From Planctomycetota bacterium (GTDB lineage Bacteria > Planctomycetota > DG-23 > SLPQ01): DNA of 6,530 bases. Both the position numbers and the translations under genes were made by a program. The DNA lies in contig JAGHCE010000239.1 of the NCBI GenBank assembly GCA_021160625.1, forward strand, positions 1 through 6,530, given 5' to 3'. How positions within the stretch are numbered: position 1 is the first letter of the stretch; every line of letters starts with the position of its first letter. Shown here piece by piece: positions 1 through 6,001 of the stretch. The notes below the pieces were generated by a model, which worked only from the letters and a program-made list of their open reading frames with translations, ran no database searches and was not told the origin of the DNA.

Positions 1-505
1 CTATCGCCAGCGCCAGTATTGCCCGGCGGCCGGCCATCTCGACCGCAAGCCCCTGTACCTTCGCGCCGATCGCGAGGCCTGAAAAAACCGCCACGTAGAG
101 GACGCCCGCCCAGAAGCCGCGCCGTTTTTCATCCGTAACGTCATAAAGCCACACCGGGCCCGTCTGCCACAGGCCCGCTGCACCCCATCCCCATACCACC
201 GCAGAGGCGGCAATCAGCCAGTAGTTTAGTCCAAGAGCAAGTCCCGCCGGCACCAGCAAGTACGCCCCCGGCGCCAGAACCATCGACCATTTGTCCCCCA
301 GAAACCGCTGGCTTGCGGGGATGAGAATCCGCCAGATCATAAACGAGAAATAGAGGACCACCAGGATCGATGTGACCTTCACCGGGGGCCACTGGGCAGG
401 GGCGATGTTTTTGAGGTAGCCCTGAACGGCGCCCGGGCCGGCAAACGTAAGGAAAAACGTCACAATGATGAGTGCAGGAACGCGCTTGGCCGGCGTAGAC
501 GTCAT
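1..505 (-). CDS. Major facilitator superfamily transporter, N-terminal part (runs off left edge)
   Basis: The reading frame starts at ATG 505-503 and stays open to the window edge, giving 168 residues of a polytopic membrane protein. Hydrophobic segments lie at about residues 11-31, 46-63, 75-92, 94-112 and 132-150. A short loop after the second segment reads SQRFLGDKWS, which resembles the MFS motif A (G-x-L-[AG]-D-x) between helices 2 and 3. The charged loop YDVTDEKRRG (121-130) fits the cytoplasmic turn between helices 4 and 5. The family moves small solutes across the inner membrane by symport, antiport or uniport; the substrate cannot be told from this part. The start codon overlaps the stop codon of the upstream yjbQ-like gene (ATGA, 505-502) and has no strong ribosome binding site of its own, so translational coupling is likely. 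The MFS assignment rests on topology and the motif A-like loop; a related 12-helix permease family is possible. Confidence 0.7.
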   Translation of the reverse strand, partial: MTSTPAKRVPALIIVTFFLTFAGPGAVQGYLKNIAPAQWPPVKVTSILVVLYFSFMIWRILIPASQRFLGDKWSMVLAPGAYLLVPAGLALGLNYWLIAASAVVWGWGAAGLWQTGPVWLYDVTDEKRRGFWAGVLYVAVFSGLAIGAKVQGLAVEMAGRRAILALAI

Positions 506-894
506 TGGCGGATCTCGACGTGGACCTTGCGCGTGCGCGGACCGTCAAATTCGCACAGATAAATCCCCTGCCATACGCCCAGGACGAGCGCGCCGTCCTG
601 GAGAAGGACCGTTACCGACGAACCCATCATCGAGGCCTTGATGTGGGCGGGGGAGTTGCCCTCCATATGCGTGTACCGCGAAGATTGCGGCACGGCGTCG
701 TCAAGGTGAGCGAGGATGTCGGATTTTACGGCCGGGTCGGCATTCTCGTTTATAGTGACTCCGGCGGTCGTGTGAGGCACGAATACCACCACGATCCCGT
801 CACGGATGCCCGATTGCGCAACCGTTTCGGCCACCGTTGCCGTGATGTCGATGAATGCGCATTTCCTGCCTGTCGAAACCGTGAATGTCTCCAT
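502..894 (-). CDS. yjbQ: YjbQ / UPF0047 family protein (secondary thiamine-phosphate synthase type)
   Basis: This is a complete 130-residue cytoplasmic protein of the usual length for the UPF0047/YjbQ family. Family signatures are all present: HTTAGVTINENADP (about residues 41-54), the HMEGNSPAHIKASMMG stretch (about 76-91) and the C-terminal LGVWQGIYLCEFDGPRTRKV block (about 105-124). The histidines in the first two blocks are the conserved, presumably metal-binding or catalytic ones. Family members have been reported to have weak thiamine-phosphate synthase activity, but their true physiological role is unsettled. The start was set at ATG 894-892 because ACGGAGG lies at 907-901, seven bases upstream; an in-frame ATG at 918 would add eight residues but has no such site. 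The stop codon overlaps the start of the downstream transporter gene. I see no convincing promoter within the repeat-rich region upstream. Confidence 0.93.
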   Translation of the reverse strand: METFTVSTGRKCAFIDITATVAETVAQSGIRDGIVVVFVPHTTAGVTINENADPAVKSDILAHLDDAVPQSSRYTHMEGNSPAHIKASMMGSSVTVLLQDGALVLGVWQGIYLCEFDGPRTRKVHVEIRQ

Positions 895-963
895 CTGTTT
901 CCTCCGTAAGATATCCACCGAGGGGTCTTCGCCCGCTCTTTGCTATGTGCCACTGGTGGCTAC

Positions 964-1023
964 GTAGGGTGGACATTCTTGTCCGCCGAGCGTTTATTCC
1001 GCGTGGGCTAAAGCCCGCCCTAC
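964..1023. repeat. Twin-hairpin unit, copy 1 (60 bases)
   Basis: The unit begins GTAGGG and ends CCCTAC, so its ends are inverted copies of each other. Hairpin 1 pairs 968-974 with 981-987 around loop ATTCTT. A linker ending ATTCCGCG (996-1003) leads to hairpin 2, which pairs 1003-1009 with 1012-1018 around GGGCTAAAGCCC. The first 40 bases match copy 3 (2274-2312) with only a few substitutions and one single-base gap, whereas hairpin 2 is different. Confidence 0.8.
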
Positions 1024-1104
1024 ATTGGCCACGGACGTTGTCCGTGGCAGCCAACTGAACTTCCGCGGGCCAGGCTCCCCTCGCCCCTACGAGCGATACG
1101 TGTG

Positions 1105-1165
1105 CTACGGCGGGTCTTGCCCCGCCGTGCAGATTGTATTCCGCGCGCGGCAAGCCGCGCCCTAC
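1105..1165. repeat. Twin-hairpin unit, copy 2 (61 bases)
   Basis: This copy has the same order of parts as copy 1 but with its own first hairpin: 1107-1114 pairs perfectly with 1121-1128 around TCTTGC. The linker again ends in ATTCCGCG (1138-1145). Hairpin 2 and the CCCTAC end are identical to those of copy 3. The left end reads GCTACGG rather than GTAGGG, so the left boundary is approximate. Confidence 0.7.
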
Positions 1166-1166
1166 G
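1138..1166. repeat. 29-base exact direct repeat, left copy
   Basis: Positions 1138-1166 are identical to 2305-2333. The segment runs from ATTCCGCG through the hairpin GCGCGG-CAAG-CCGCGC to CCCTACG. It forms the right half of a twin-hairpin unit in both places. Confidence 0.92.
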
Positions 1167-1233
1167 TTTCCGCGTGCGGCCTTGTTTCGATTGCGCTTGG
1201 AGCACCTTTTTTGCGCCGGCGCGGATTCGCAAG

Positions 1234-1262
1234 TTGACTCGGTGGCGGCGAATAGATATGTT
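1234..1262 (+). promoter_or_regulatory. Candidate sigma-70-type promoter for trpC
   Basis: A -35 box TTGACT (1234-1239) is followed after 17 bases by a -10-like TATGTT (1257-1262), which would start transcription near 1269 and give a leader of about 57 bases before trpC. The -35 matches the consensus at five of six positions and the -10 at four of six. No trp leader peptide or attenuator-like hairpin with a T tract is visible in the leader. Confidence 0.45.
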
Positions 1263-1298
1263 TGCAGTATACAGGATAGGGCCCGTGCGAACAAGAGC

Positions 1299-1327
1299 GA
1301 CTCGGATTGTAGAAGGACTCGGATTGT
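1299..1327 (+). repeat. 12-base tandem repeat across the trpC start
   Basis: GACTCGGATTGT occurs at 1299-1310 and again at 1316-1327, with a period of 17 bases. The second copy contains the GT of the proposed GTG start codon, and the ribosome binding site AGAAGGA (1311-1317) lies between and partly within the copies. It may be a small local duplication. Confidence 0.8.
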
Positions 1328-2123
1328 GATACTGGACGAGATAACGGCGTGGAAGAGGCGGGAGGTCGAAGCGAGGAAGGCGGAGACGCCGCCGGGGGTG
1401 GTCGAGTCACGTGCAAAGGAGCGACTCTCCTGTGCGGGTGAGGCGCCGCGAGACTTCGAGGGGAGCCTGGTTTGCGAGGGGCACCTGTCGATCCTTGCGG
1501 AGATAAAGCGGGCGTCCCCGAGCGCGGGAGCCATAAGGAGCGACGCCGATGCCGCCGTACTCGCCAGCGAGATGGAAAAGGCGGGTGCGCAGGCGCTCTC
1601 GGTCCTGACGGACGAGAAGTTTTTCTCCGGGAGCTTAGGCGACCTCGCCAAGGCGCGCGAGGCGATCTCCATCCCGGTGCTGGAAAAGGACTTCGTCATA
1701 GACGAGTACCAGGTATACGAGGCGGCCGCGTGGGGGGCTGACGCGGTGCTCCTCATTGTGAGAATCCTGGGAGAAGCCGAGCTTGCCGCGTATTACCGAA
1801 GAGCCGTGGCGCTGGGCTTGGGTTGCTTAGTGGAGGTGCACACGAGGGAAGACCTCGACCGTGCAGCCGCAATCGGAGCGCGGCTTATCGGCATCAATAA
1901 CCGGGACCTGGAGAATTTCACGACGGACATAGAGAACACGATAAGGCTGATGCCGTACGTGCCGGCGGATGTGAAGGTCGTCAGCCAGAGCGGGATATCA
2001 CGGCCCGAAGAGGCCTTGAGGCTTTTTGAAGCGGGCGTCTCGGCGATACAGGTGGGCGAAAGCCTGATGAGGGCCCCGAACCCAGGCGCGAAGATAAGGG
2101 AACTTCTCTCTGAGGGCAATTAA
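1326..2123 (+). CDS. trpC: Indole-3-glycerol phosphate synthase
   Basis: This 265-residue (beta/alpha)8-barrel enzyme catalyses the ring closure and decarboxylation of CdRP to indole-3-glycerol phosphate, the fourth step from chorismate to tryptophan, in the cytoplasm. The active-site set known from the Sulfolobus enzyme can be traced: E59 and K61 in ILAEIKRASPS, K121 in VLEKDF, E170 in LVEVH, N191 in GINNRDL and S222 in SQSG, followed by the phosphate-binding end IQVGES (241-246). The length is normal for the monofunctional enzyme, and no PRAI (TrpF) domain is fused. The start was put at GTG 1326 because AGAAGGA sits eight bases upstream and the family homology begins directly after it; the frame is open further upstream through the repeat region but without protein-like sequence. 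No other trp gene is in the window, so trpC is apparently outside a compact trp operon here. It converges on the histidine kinase gene. Confidence 0.96.
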   Translation: MILDEITAWKRREVEARKAETPPGVVESRAKERLSCAGEAPRDFEGSLVCEGHLSILAEIKRASPSAGAIRSDADAAVLASEMEKAGAQALSVLTDEKFFSGSLGDLAKAREAISIPVLEKDFVIDEYQVYEAAAWGADAVLLIVRILGEAELAAYYRRAVALGLGCLVEVHTREDLDRAAAIGARLIGINNRDLENFTTDIENTIRLMPYVPADVKVVSQSGISRPEEALRLFEAGVSAIQVGESLMRAPNPGAKIRELLSEGN

Positions 2124-2273
2124 CTGATATCCTGTAACGCGATGTGCCACGGCCGGTACGCCACACTGCCAGCGCATAGATCTTGTCCGGCCGTGAGGTC
2201 GCCCCCTCTTTGCTATGGAGCCGCGCGTTGCGCGCGGAACTGATCTGACCTTCCGCAGGCGGCCAGCCAATAA

Positions 2274-2332
2274 GTAGGGCGGACATTCTTATCTGCCGTC
2301 GTTCATTCCGCGCGCGGCAAGCCGCGCCCTAC
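2274..2332. repeat. Twin-hairpin unit, copy 3 (59 bases)
   Basis: The unit begins GTAGGG and ends CCCTAC. Its left half is a close copy of 964-1003. Its right half, from 2305, is identical to the right half of copy 2, so it looks like a combination of the two forms seen in cluster A. In hairpin 1 the substitutions relative to copy 1 mostly keep pairing: T-G becomes C-G and G-C becomes G-T, while the innermost pair is lost. Confidence 0.8.
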
Positions 2333-2333
2333 G
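2305..2333. repeat. 29-base exact direct repeat, right copy
   Basis: Identical to 1138-1166; see that entry. The stem-loop here lies directly past the 3' end of the kinase gene, which stops at 2347. Confidence 0.92.
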
Positions 2334-2346
2334 CGGTTGAGGATTT

Positions 2347-4170
2347 TTAGTACGCTGACGAGGCAGGCGGCTCCTGTGGCAGGGATGTTTGTGGAGGCGT
2401 GCCGGCAAGCGGCATCTCTATAACGAACGAGGCGCCGTGCGGGAGAACGTTGCCTACGTAGATTTTGCCGCCGTGTTTTTCGACGATTCCCTTCGCGATG
2501 CTAAGCCCCAGGCCCGACGCACCCGTTTCGGCCCCGCCGGACACGACGCCCCTGGTGGTGAAAAACGGGTCAAAGACGCGCTCGCTGAGCTGCGTGGGTA
2601 TTCCGGAGCCGGAGTCCGATATCGTCACGCGGACGGTGCCGTTGTCCCAATCGCTCTGGGTCCTGACGGTGATGGTGCCCTCGCTGCCGATGGCTTCGCG
2701 GGCGTTGTTGAGGATGTTTTTGAGGGCTTCCTGTATCTGGACGGGGTCGACGTTTACCCTCGGGACAGGCTCCAGGAGGCGGTGGATTCTGACGTTGTCT
2801 TTTTTGAAGTCCTCTTCGACGGAGTCGAGCAGCCCTTCGAGTTCGACGTGGAGGTCAACATCCTGCCGCAGACTTTCGGAGGCGCCTGAGACGACCAGGA
2901 GCTTCTGGACGACTTCGCTGGCCCTTTCCGAGGCCGACACACTCATACTGAGGGCTTCCTTGATTATTTTCGGGTCGTCTTCTTCAAGGGCGTAATCCGC
3001 ATAGGTAACGACTCCCGCGAGGATGTTGTTGAGACTGTGGGCCAGGCCCGCTGCAACGCGGCTGATGGCGGAGGCTTTTTCCGTGCCTATCATCTTGTGG
3101 CGTGCCTCGCGAAACTCCGTGATGTCGCGGAACATAAAAACCCGCCCGATCATTTCGCCGGACTTGTTCTTGAGGGGCGCGCTGAAAAAGCGCATTATCA
3201 TATGGGTGGGAGTGAGCAGCTCGATTTCATCGTCGACGACCGAGTCGGGATCAGACAGCAGTTCGTCGATCATTTGTGAGACGCGCGCGGGATCCACGGC
3301 GTGCTTTTTGACCCACTTGCGCAGCCAGTCCCCGGAGACACCCATAAACGCGTCTGCCTCCACGTCGAAGGCCTCGGCAAAGACCTTGTTGGCCGCGACA
3401 ATCTTCAGCTCGCTGTCGAGCATAAGCATCCCGTAGTGCGTGGCGTTGTAAACCGCCTCGAGCCGCTCCCGCGCCTCAAGGGCCTGCGAGAGTTCCTCGT
3501 TGTCACTGCCTGTGGCGGCGATATCGTTGAGCAGCGACCATACCGTCCACGAAAGGGGCAGGCCGGCTTCATCCGCTGATTTTTCTTCAAGGCCGCCCGC
3601 CGCGGCCGATAGCAGCGTCAGCTGTGCCGCCGCCGCTTCAAGCAGGTTCACCATAGCGAAGAAGCCCTCGAAGGGAAGCACCGGAGATCCGCCGTGTGTG
3701 CCGAATATTTCCTGCTGATTCTGCGCAATGAAGAGTGTCTGCACTTTTTCGCGCTGTTGGTCGTCCGGAGTGACGAGGCAGAAGCCCGATGCATTGATGA
3801 ACCCGCCGAGTTTACCGCTTAAGAGAAACGGCATCGCAACCGCCGCGCCTCCTTGGCGCGCCCTGTGCAGAACGGGCCTGGGATTGGTCACGGTCATTTG
3901 CAGAATGGTTTGCGAAAGTCGGCCTTTCCCCTCATCCGAGGCGATCAGAAGACCGTTCGGATCAAGCCGGCTCTCGGCCCCCGAAGCGTCGAGAAAGCCG
4001 ACTTCAACGCCGCTTAGTGTTTCTATGGCATCCAGTACTCGGCGAAGCCGCGACACGGAAATACCCGAGGGCGGCGCTTCCCCGGAGTCTGTCTGCCTAC
4101 TGGAGTGTACCTTGTCGGAACGCACTTCGGATTTCCTCAGCTTGCCCTGTGGCAGCCGCCATGGAGCCAT
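2347..4170 (-). CDS. PAS-domain sensor histidine kinase (HisKA-type, soluble, no receiver domain)
   Basis: The 607-residue protein should autophosphorylate on histidine and pass the phosphate to an unlinked response regulator. Residues about 41-155 form a putative sensor region that loosely resembles a PocR-type or GAF-like domain (for example VAMPFLLSGKLGGFINASGF); this is uncertain. A short helical linker (about 225-240) precedes a PAS domain at about 236-355, ending in the typical FMFRDITEFREARHKM. The H-box AGLAHSLNNILAGV gives phosphoacceptor H378. The ATPase domain has an N box (ALKNILNNAREAI, 482-494), a G1 box (DSGSGIP, 519-525), an F box (FDPFFTT, 533-539) and a G2 box (GLGLSIAKGIV, 553-563), then a proline-rich tail. 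No membrane segment is visible, so it should act in the cytoplasm. ATG 4170 has a weak ribosome site. GTG 4125, with GAGGA at 4138-4134 and eight bases of spacing, is a strong alternative start that removes 15 residues. No partner regulator is in the window. Confidence 0.92.
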   Translation of the reverse strand: MAPWRLPQGKLRKSEVRSDKVHSSRQTDSGEAPPSGISVSRLRRVLDAIETLSGVEVGFLDASGAESRLDPNGLLIASDEGKGRLSQTILQMTVTNPRPVLHRARQGGAAVAMPFLLSGKLGGFINASGFCLVTPDDQQREKVQTLFIAQNQQEIFGTHGGSPVLPFEGFFAMVNLLEAAAAQLTLLSAAAGGLEEKSADEAGLPLSWTVWSLLNDIAATGSDNEELSQALEARERLEAVYNATHYGMLMLDSELKIVAANKVFAEAFDVEADAFMGVSGDWLRKWVKKHAVDPARVSQMIDELLSDPDSVVDDEIELLTPTHMIMRFFSAPLKNKSGEMIGRVFMFRDITEFREARHKMIGTEKASAISRVAAGLAHSLNNILAGVVTYADYALEEDDPKIIKEALSMSVSASERASEVVQKLLVVSGASESLRQDVDLHVELEGLLDSVEEDFKKDNVRIHRLLEPVPRVNVDPVQIQEALKNILNNAREAIGSEGTITVRTQSDWDNGTVRVTISDSGSGIPTQLSERVFDPFFTTRGVVSGGAETGASGLGLSIAKGIVEKHGGKIYVGNVLPHGASFVIEMPLAGTPPQTSLPQEPPASSAY

Positions 4171-4202
4171 AACCGGCCTGCCGGTACCCCCCGTGGCGTA
4201 AG

Positions 4203-4230
4203 ATTATAGGGCGCCTATCGCCCCGGTCAA
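4203..4230 (-). promoter_or_regulatory. Promoter for the histidine kinase gene, with an inverted repeat in the spacer
   Basis: On the minus strand TTGACC (4230-4225) is followed after 16 bases by a perfect TATAAT (4208-4203), so transcription should begin near 4197. This leaves about 27 bases before ATG 4170, or about 72 before GTG 4125. The spacer contains an imperfect palindrome, GGGCG (4209-4213) against CGCCC (4219-4223), which could be an operator. Confidence 0.65.
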
Positions 4231-4443
4231 CATCTGCGCGCCCGCAGACAACCTTTCCTTTATACCCGTAAACCCGTTTGGGGGTTCCATTTGTTCCAGC
4301 TTAGTAGAGTCGAACCGGGCCGGATAATTCAAACGGGGCAGGGCGCCTGAGGCCCGATTTTTGCGCAGGATCGAGGCTACGGGGGCAAGGTTGACGTCGC
4401 CGGCCGCGAGTATGGCCGGGTTGGCTTCTCGCGCTTCAGGTGG
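4231..4443. other. Divergent intergenic region, no gene seen
   Basis: Between the two divergent promoters there is no plausible coding frame with a start signal. Small inverted repeats are present: AACCC/GGGTT (4271-4275/4282-4286), a stepped hairpin 4334-4356 followed by ATTTTT (4357-4362), and CCGGCC/GGCCGG (4400-4405/4414-4419). Any of these could be regulatory; none matches a site I recognise. Confidence 0.5.
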
Positions 4444-4473
4444 TTGGCATTGCTTCCCTGTGGCTGCTATAAT
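4444..4473 (+). promoter_or_regulatory. Extended -10 promoter for the beta-helix protein gene
   Basis: TTGGCA (4444-4449) is followed after 18 bases by a perfect TATAAT (4468-4473), which is itself preceded by TG one base upstream (TGCTATAAT, 4465-4473), the extended -10 form. Transcription should begin near 4480, giving a leader of about 70 bases to the ATG at 4553. Confidence 0.7.
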
Positions 4474-4552
4474 GCTACATTGATGGCGGTGGTAGCCTGG
4501 GTGTTTCCGGCTCTCGGCCGGATGCGATGTGGCTTTTAGAGGAGGAAATGGG

Positions 4553-6001
4553 ATGAAAAGGATTTCTGCCAGGTCGGCACAGCGGCAGGCGGCGAGGTTC
4601 GCCGTCGTGAAAGGACTCTATGCGACGGCAGGCATTGCCGTTTTGCTGGTGCTCGTCGGCGCGGTCGCTTCGGGAGCGGTTTACGAAGTGGGACCGGGCA
4701 AGGCATACGAGTCCATCGGTGCCGTGCCCTGGGAGTCACTCGTTGCGGGTGATACTGTGCGTATCTGTTGGCGTGAGGCGCCCTACAAGGAGAAATGGGT
4801 AATATGTCGGCGCGGCACGGCCGAAGCGCCCATAACAGTTTCCGGTGTTGCGGGGCCGGCAGGGCAACTGCCTGTTATAGATGGCCGCGACGCCACGACG
4901 CGCGCGGAACTTAATTACTGGGGCGGGGAGCGCTCCGTCGTCAAAATCGGCGGTGCAAACAAGCCCGCGGACACGACGCCGGCGTGGATTGTGATTGAGA
5001 ACCTCGATATCCGCAGTGGGCGTCCACCGTATTCCTTCACGGGACGAAACGGTCTGACACAATACAAGGACCTCTGCGCCGGGATCAACATCGAGAAGGG
5101 CGAGCACATCACGATCCGCAACTGCCGCATCCACGATTGCGGCAACGGCTTCTTCGGCGGCGGCGCCGACATTCTCCTCGAAGGATGTTACCTCTGGGAC
5201 AACGGTATCGAGGGGAGTATCTACCATCACCAGAGTTACACGGCCGCAGCGGGGATTACGTTTCAGTACAACCACTACGGCCTCTTGCGCAAGGGCTGCA
5301 GGGGCAACAATCTCAAGGACCGCTCTTCGGGGCTCGTCATCCGGTACAACTGGATAGAAGGAGGCGGCCGCCAGCTCGACATTGTCGATGCGGAGGACAA
5401 TGAGGGACGGCTTGTGGAGTTCCCCAACTATCACGAAACCTATGTCTACGGCAATATACTGATTGAGCCCGAAGGCGCTGGCAACAGCCAGATAATACAC
5501 TACGGAGGTGACAGCAGCCACCACGAGTGGTACCGCAAGGGGACGCTTTACCTCTACAACAATACCATCGTGTCAACCCGCCCGGATAACACGGTGCTTG
5601 TCAACCTGTCCACCAACGACGAACATTGTGACTGCCGCAACAACATCATCTGCCTTACCGCCCCTGGCAATCACTTCGCGCTGCTGGACGACAGCGGAAT
5701 AATCAATCTCAGCCATAACTGGATGAAACCCGGCTGGCGGACCACCTTCGAGGGCGTTTTCCACGGGAAGGTTAACGACGACAAGACAACCGTCAGCGGC
5801 GAGGAACCAGGATTTGTGGACTTTTCGGGCCAGGATTTCCGGCTCGCCAGGGGTTCAGAGTGTATAAATGCAGGGGCGCCCCTGAGAGCGGGTATTCTGC
5901 CGGAAAACGACGCCATAATGGAGTATGTCAAGCACTTGACCGCAAAAAAGCGGCCCAAGGACGCATCGGTGGACATCGGGGCGTTGGAATACGAGGAATA
6001 A
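4553..6001 (+). CDS. Secreted right-handed parallel beta-helix protein
   Basis: This is a complete 482-residue protein with a Sec signal peptide: a basic n-region (1-20), a hydrophobic core (about 23-38) and a probable cut after A42 (VASGA|VYEVG). The mature protein starts YEVGPGKAYESIGAVPWESLVAGDTVRI, the usual opening of secreted beta-helix proteins. It continues with repeated short strand-turn elements rich in N, G and I, such as ITIRNCRIHDCGNG (186-199), ILLEGCYLWDNG (207-218), LVIRYNWIEGG (261-271) and LYLYNNTIV (332-340). Polar blocks GNNLKDRSSG (251-260), RQLDIVDAED (273-282) and HYGGD (316-320) look like conserved surface features of a family often labelled polysaccharide-degrading, but I cannot assign a lyase family or catalytic residues. 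Eleven cysteines suggest disulphides outside the cytoplasm. It ends in DIGALEYEE. The start is ATG 4553, with AGAGGAGGA at 4538-4546; an in-frame GTG at 4529 lies upstream of that site. Alternative roles are adhesion or glycan binding. Confidence 0.88.
   Translation: MKRISARSAQRQAARFAVVKGLYATAGIAVLLVLVGAVASGAVYEVGPGKAYESIGAVPWESLVAGDTVRICWREAPYKEKWVICRRGTAEAPITVSGVAGPAGQLPVIDGRDATTRAELNYWGGERSVVKIGGANKPADTTPAWIVIENLDIRSGRPPYSFTGRNGLTQYKDLCAGINIEKGEHITIRNCRIHDCGNGFFGGGADILLEGCYLWDNGIEGSIYHHQSYTAAAGITFQYNHYGLLRKGCRGNNLKDRSSGLVIRYNWIEGGGRQLDIVDAEDNEGRLVEFPNYHETYVYGNILIEPEGAGNSQIIHYGGDSSHHEWYRKGTLYLYNNTIVSTRPDNTVLVNLSTNDEHCDCRNNIICLTAPGNHFALLDDSGIINLSHNWMKPGWRTTFEGVFHGKVNDDKTTVSGEEPGFVDFSGQDFRLARGSECINAGAPLRAGILPENDAIMEYVKHLTAKKRPKDASVDIGALEYEE

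Larger units (their letters stand above)
930..1166. repeat. Mosaic of palindromic repeats, cluster A
   Basis: This stretch between the divergent yjbQ-like gene and trpC contains at least six short inverted repeats in a row. Stems are 949-953/956-960 (GCCAC/GTGGC), 968-974/981-987, 1003-1009/1012-1018, 1028-1036/1040-1048 (nine perfect pairs around GTT), 1107-1114/1121-1128 (eight perfect pairs around TCTTGC) and 1145-1150/1155-1160. Between the hairpins lie linkers that recur in cluster B: CTCTTTGCTATG (936-947), GTAGGG (964), AACTGAACTTCCGC (1053-1066), ATTCCGCG (996 and 1138) and CCCTAC (1018 and 1160). No believable coding sequence is seen here. The layout resembles REP/BIME-type dispersed elements, but the family was not identified. 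The hairpins could act as transcript stabilisers, terminators or mobile non-autonomous elements; none of these is shown by the sequence. Confidence 0.85.
2206..2333. repeat. Mosaic of palindromic repeats, cluster B
   Basis: This cluster lies between the convergent trpC and kinase genes and repeats the linkers of cluster A in the same order: CTCTTTGCTATG (2206-2217), AACTGATCTGACCTTCCGC (2238-2256), GTAGGG (2274), ATTCCGCG (2305) and CCCTAC (2327). Hairpins are 2221-2227/2231-2237 (CCGCGCG/CGCGCGG around TTG), 2278-2283/2292-2297 and 2312-2317/2322-2327. No T tract follows any stem, so none looks like a standard intrinsic terminator, although the location would suit transcript ends. The rest of the region (2124-2205) shows nothing I can name. 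Confidence 0.85.

Noticed and set aside
800..1756. Long open frame on the minus strand across trpC and the repeat region.
   Set aside because: It is antisense to clearly conserved trpC sequence and crosses the repeats; the translation has no protein-like features.
930..2333. Possible CRISPR array formed by the recurring palindromic repeats.
   Set aside because: Repeat sizes and spacing are irregular, the units vary in sequence, only two clusters exist 1 kb apart around trpC, and there are no cas genes.
4334..4362. Stepped hairpin followed by ATTTTT, resembling an intrinsic terminator on the plus strand.
   Set aside because: The stem is interrupted by unpaired bases and no plus-strand gene ends upstream, so there is no transcript for it to end.
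4445..4453. TGGCATTGC, which looks like parts of a sigma-54 promoter.
   Set aside because: Sigma-54 sites need about five bases between TGGCAC and TTGC; here the two parts are directly adjacent, and a good sigma-70 extended -10 explains the site better.
4736..5524. Long minus-strand open frame within the beta-helix gene.
   Set aside because: It is the complement of a well-supported secreted protein; high GC content readily produces such antisense frames.
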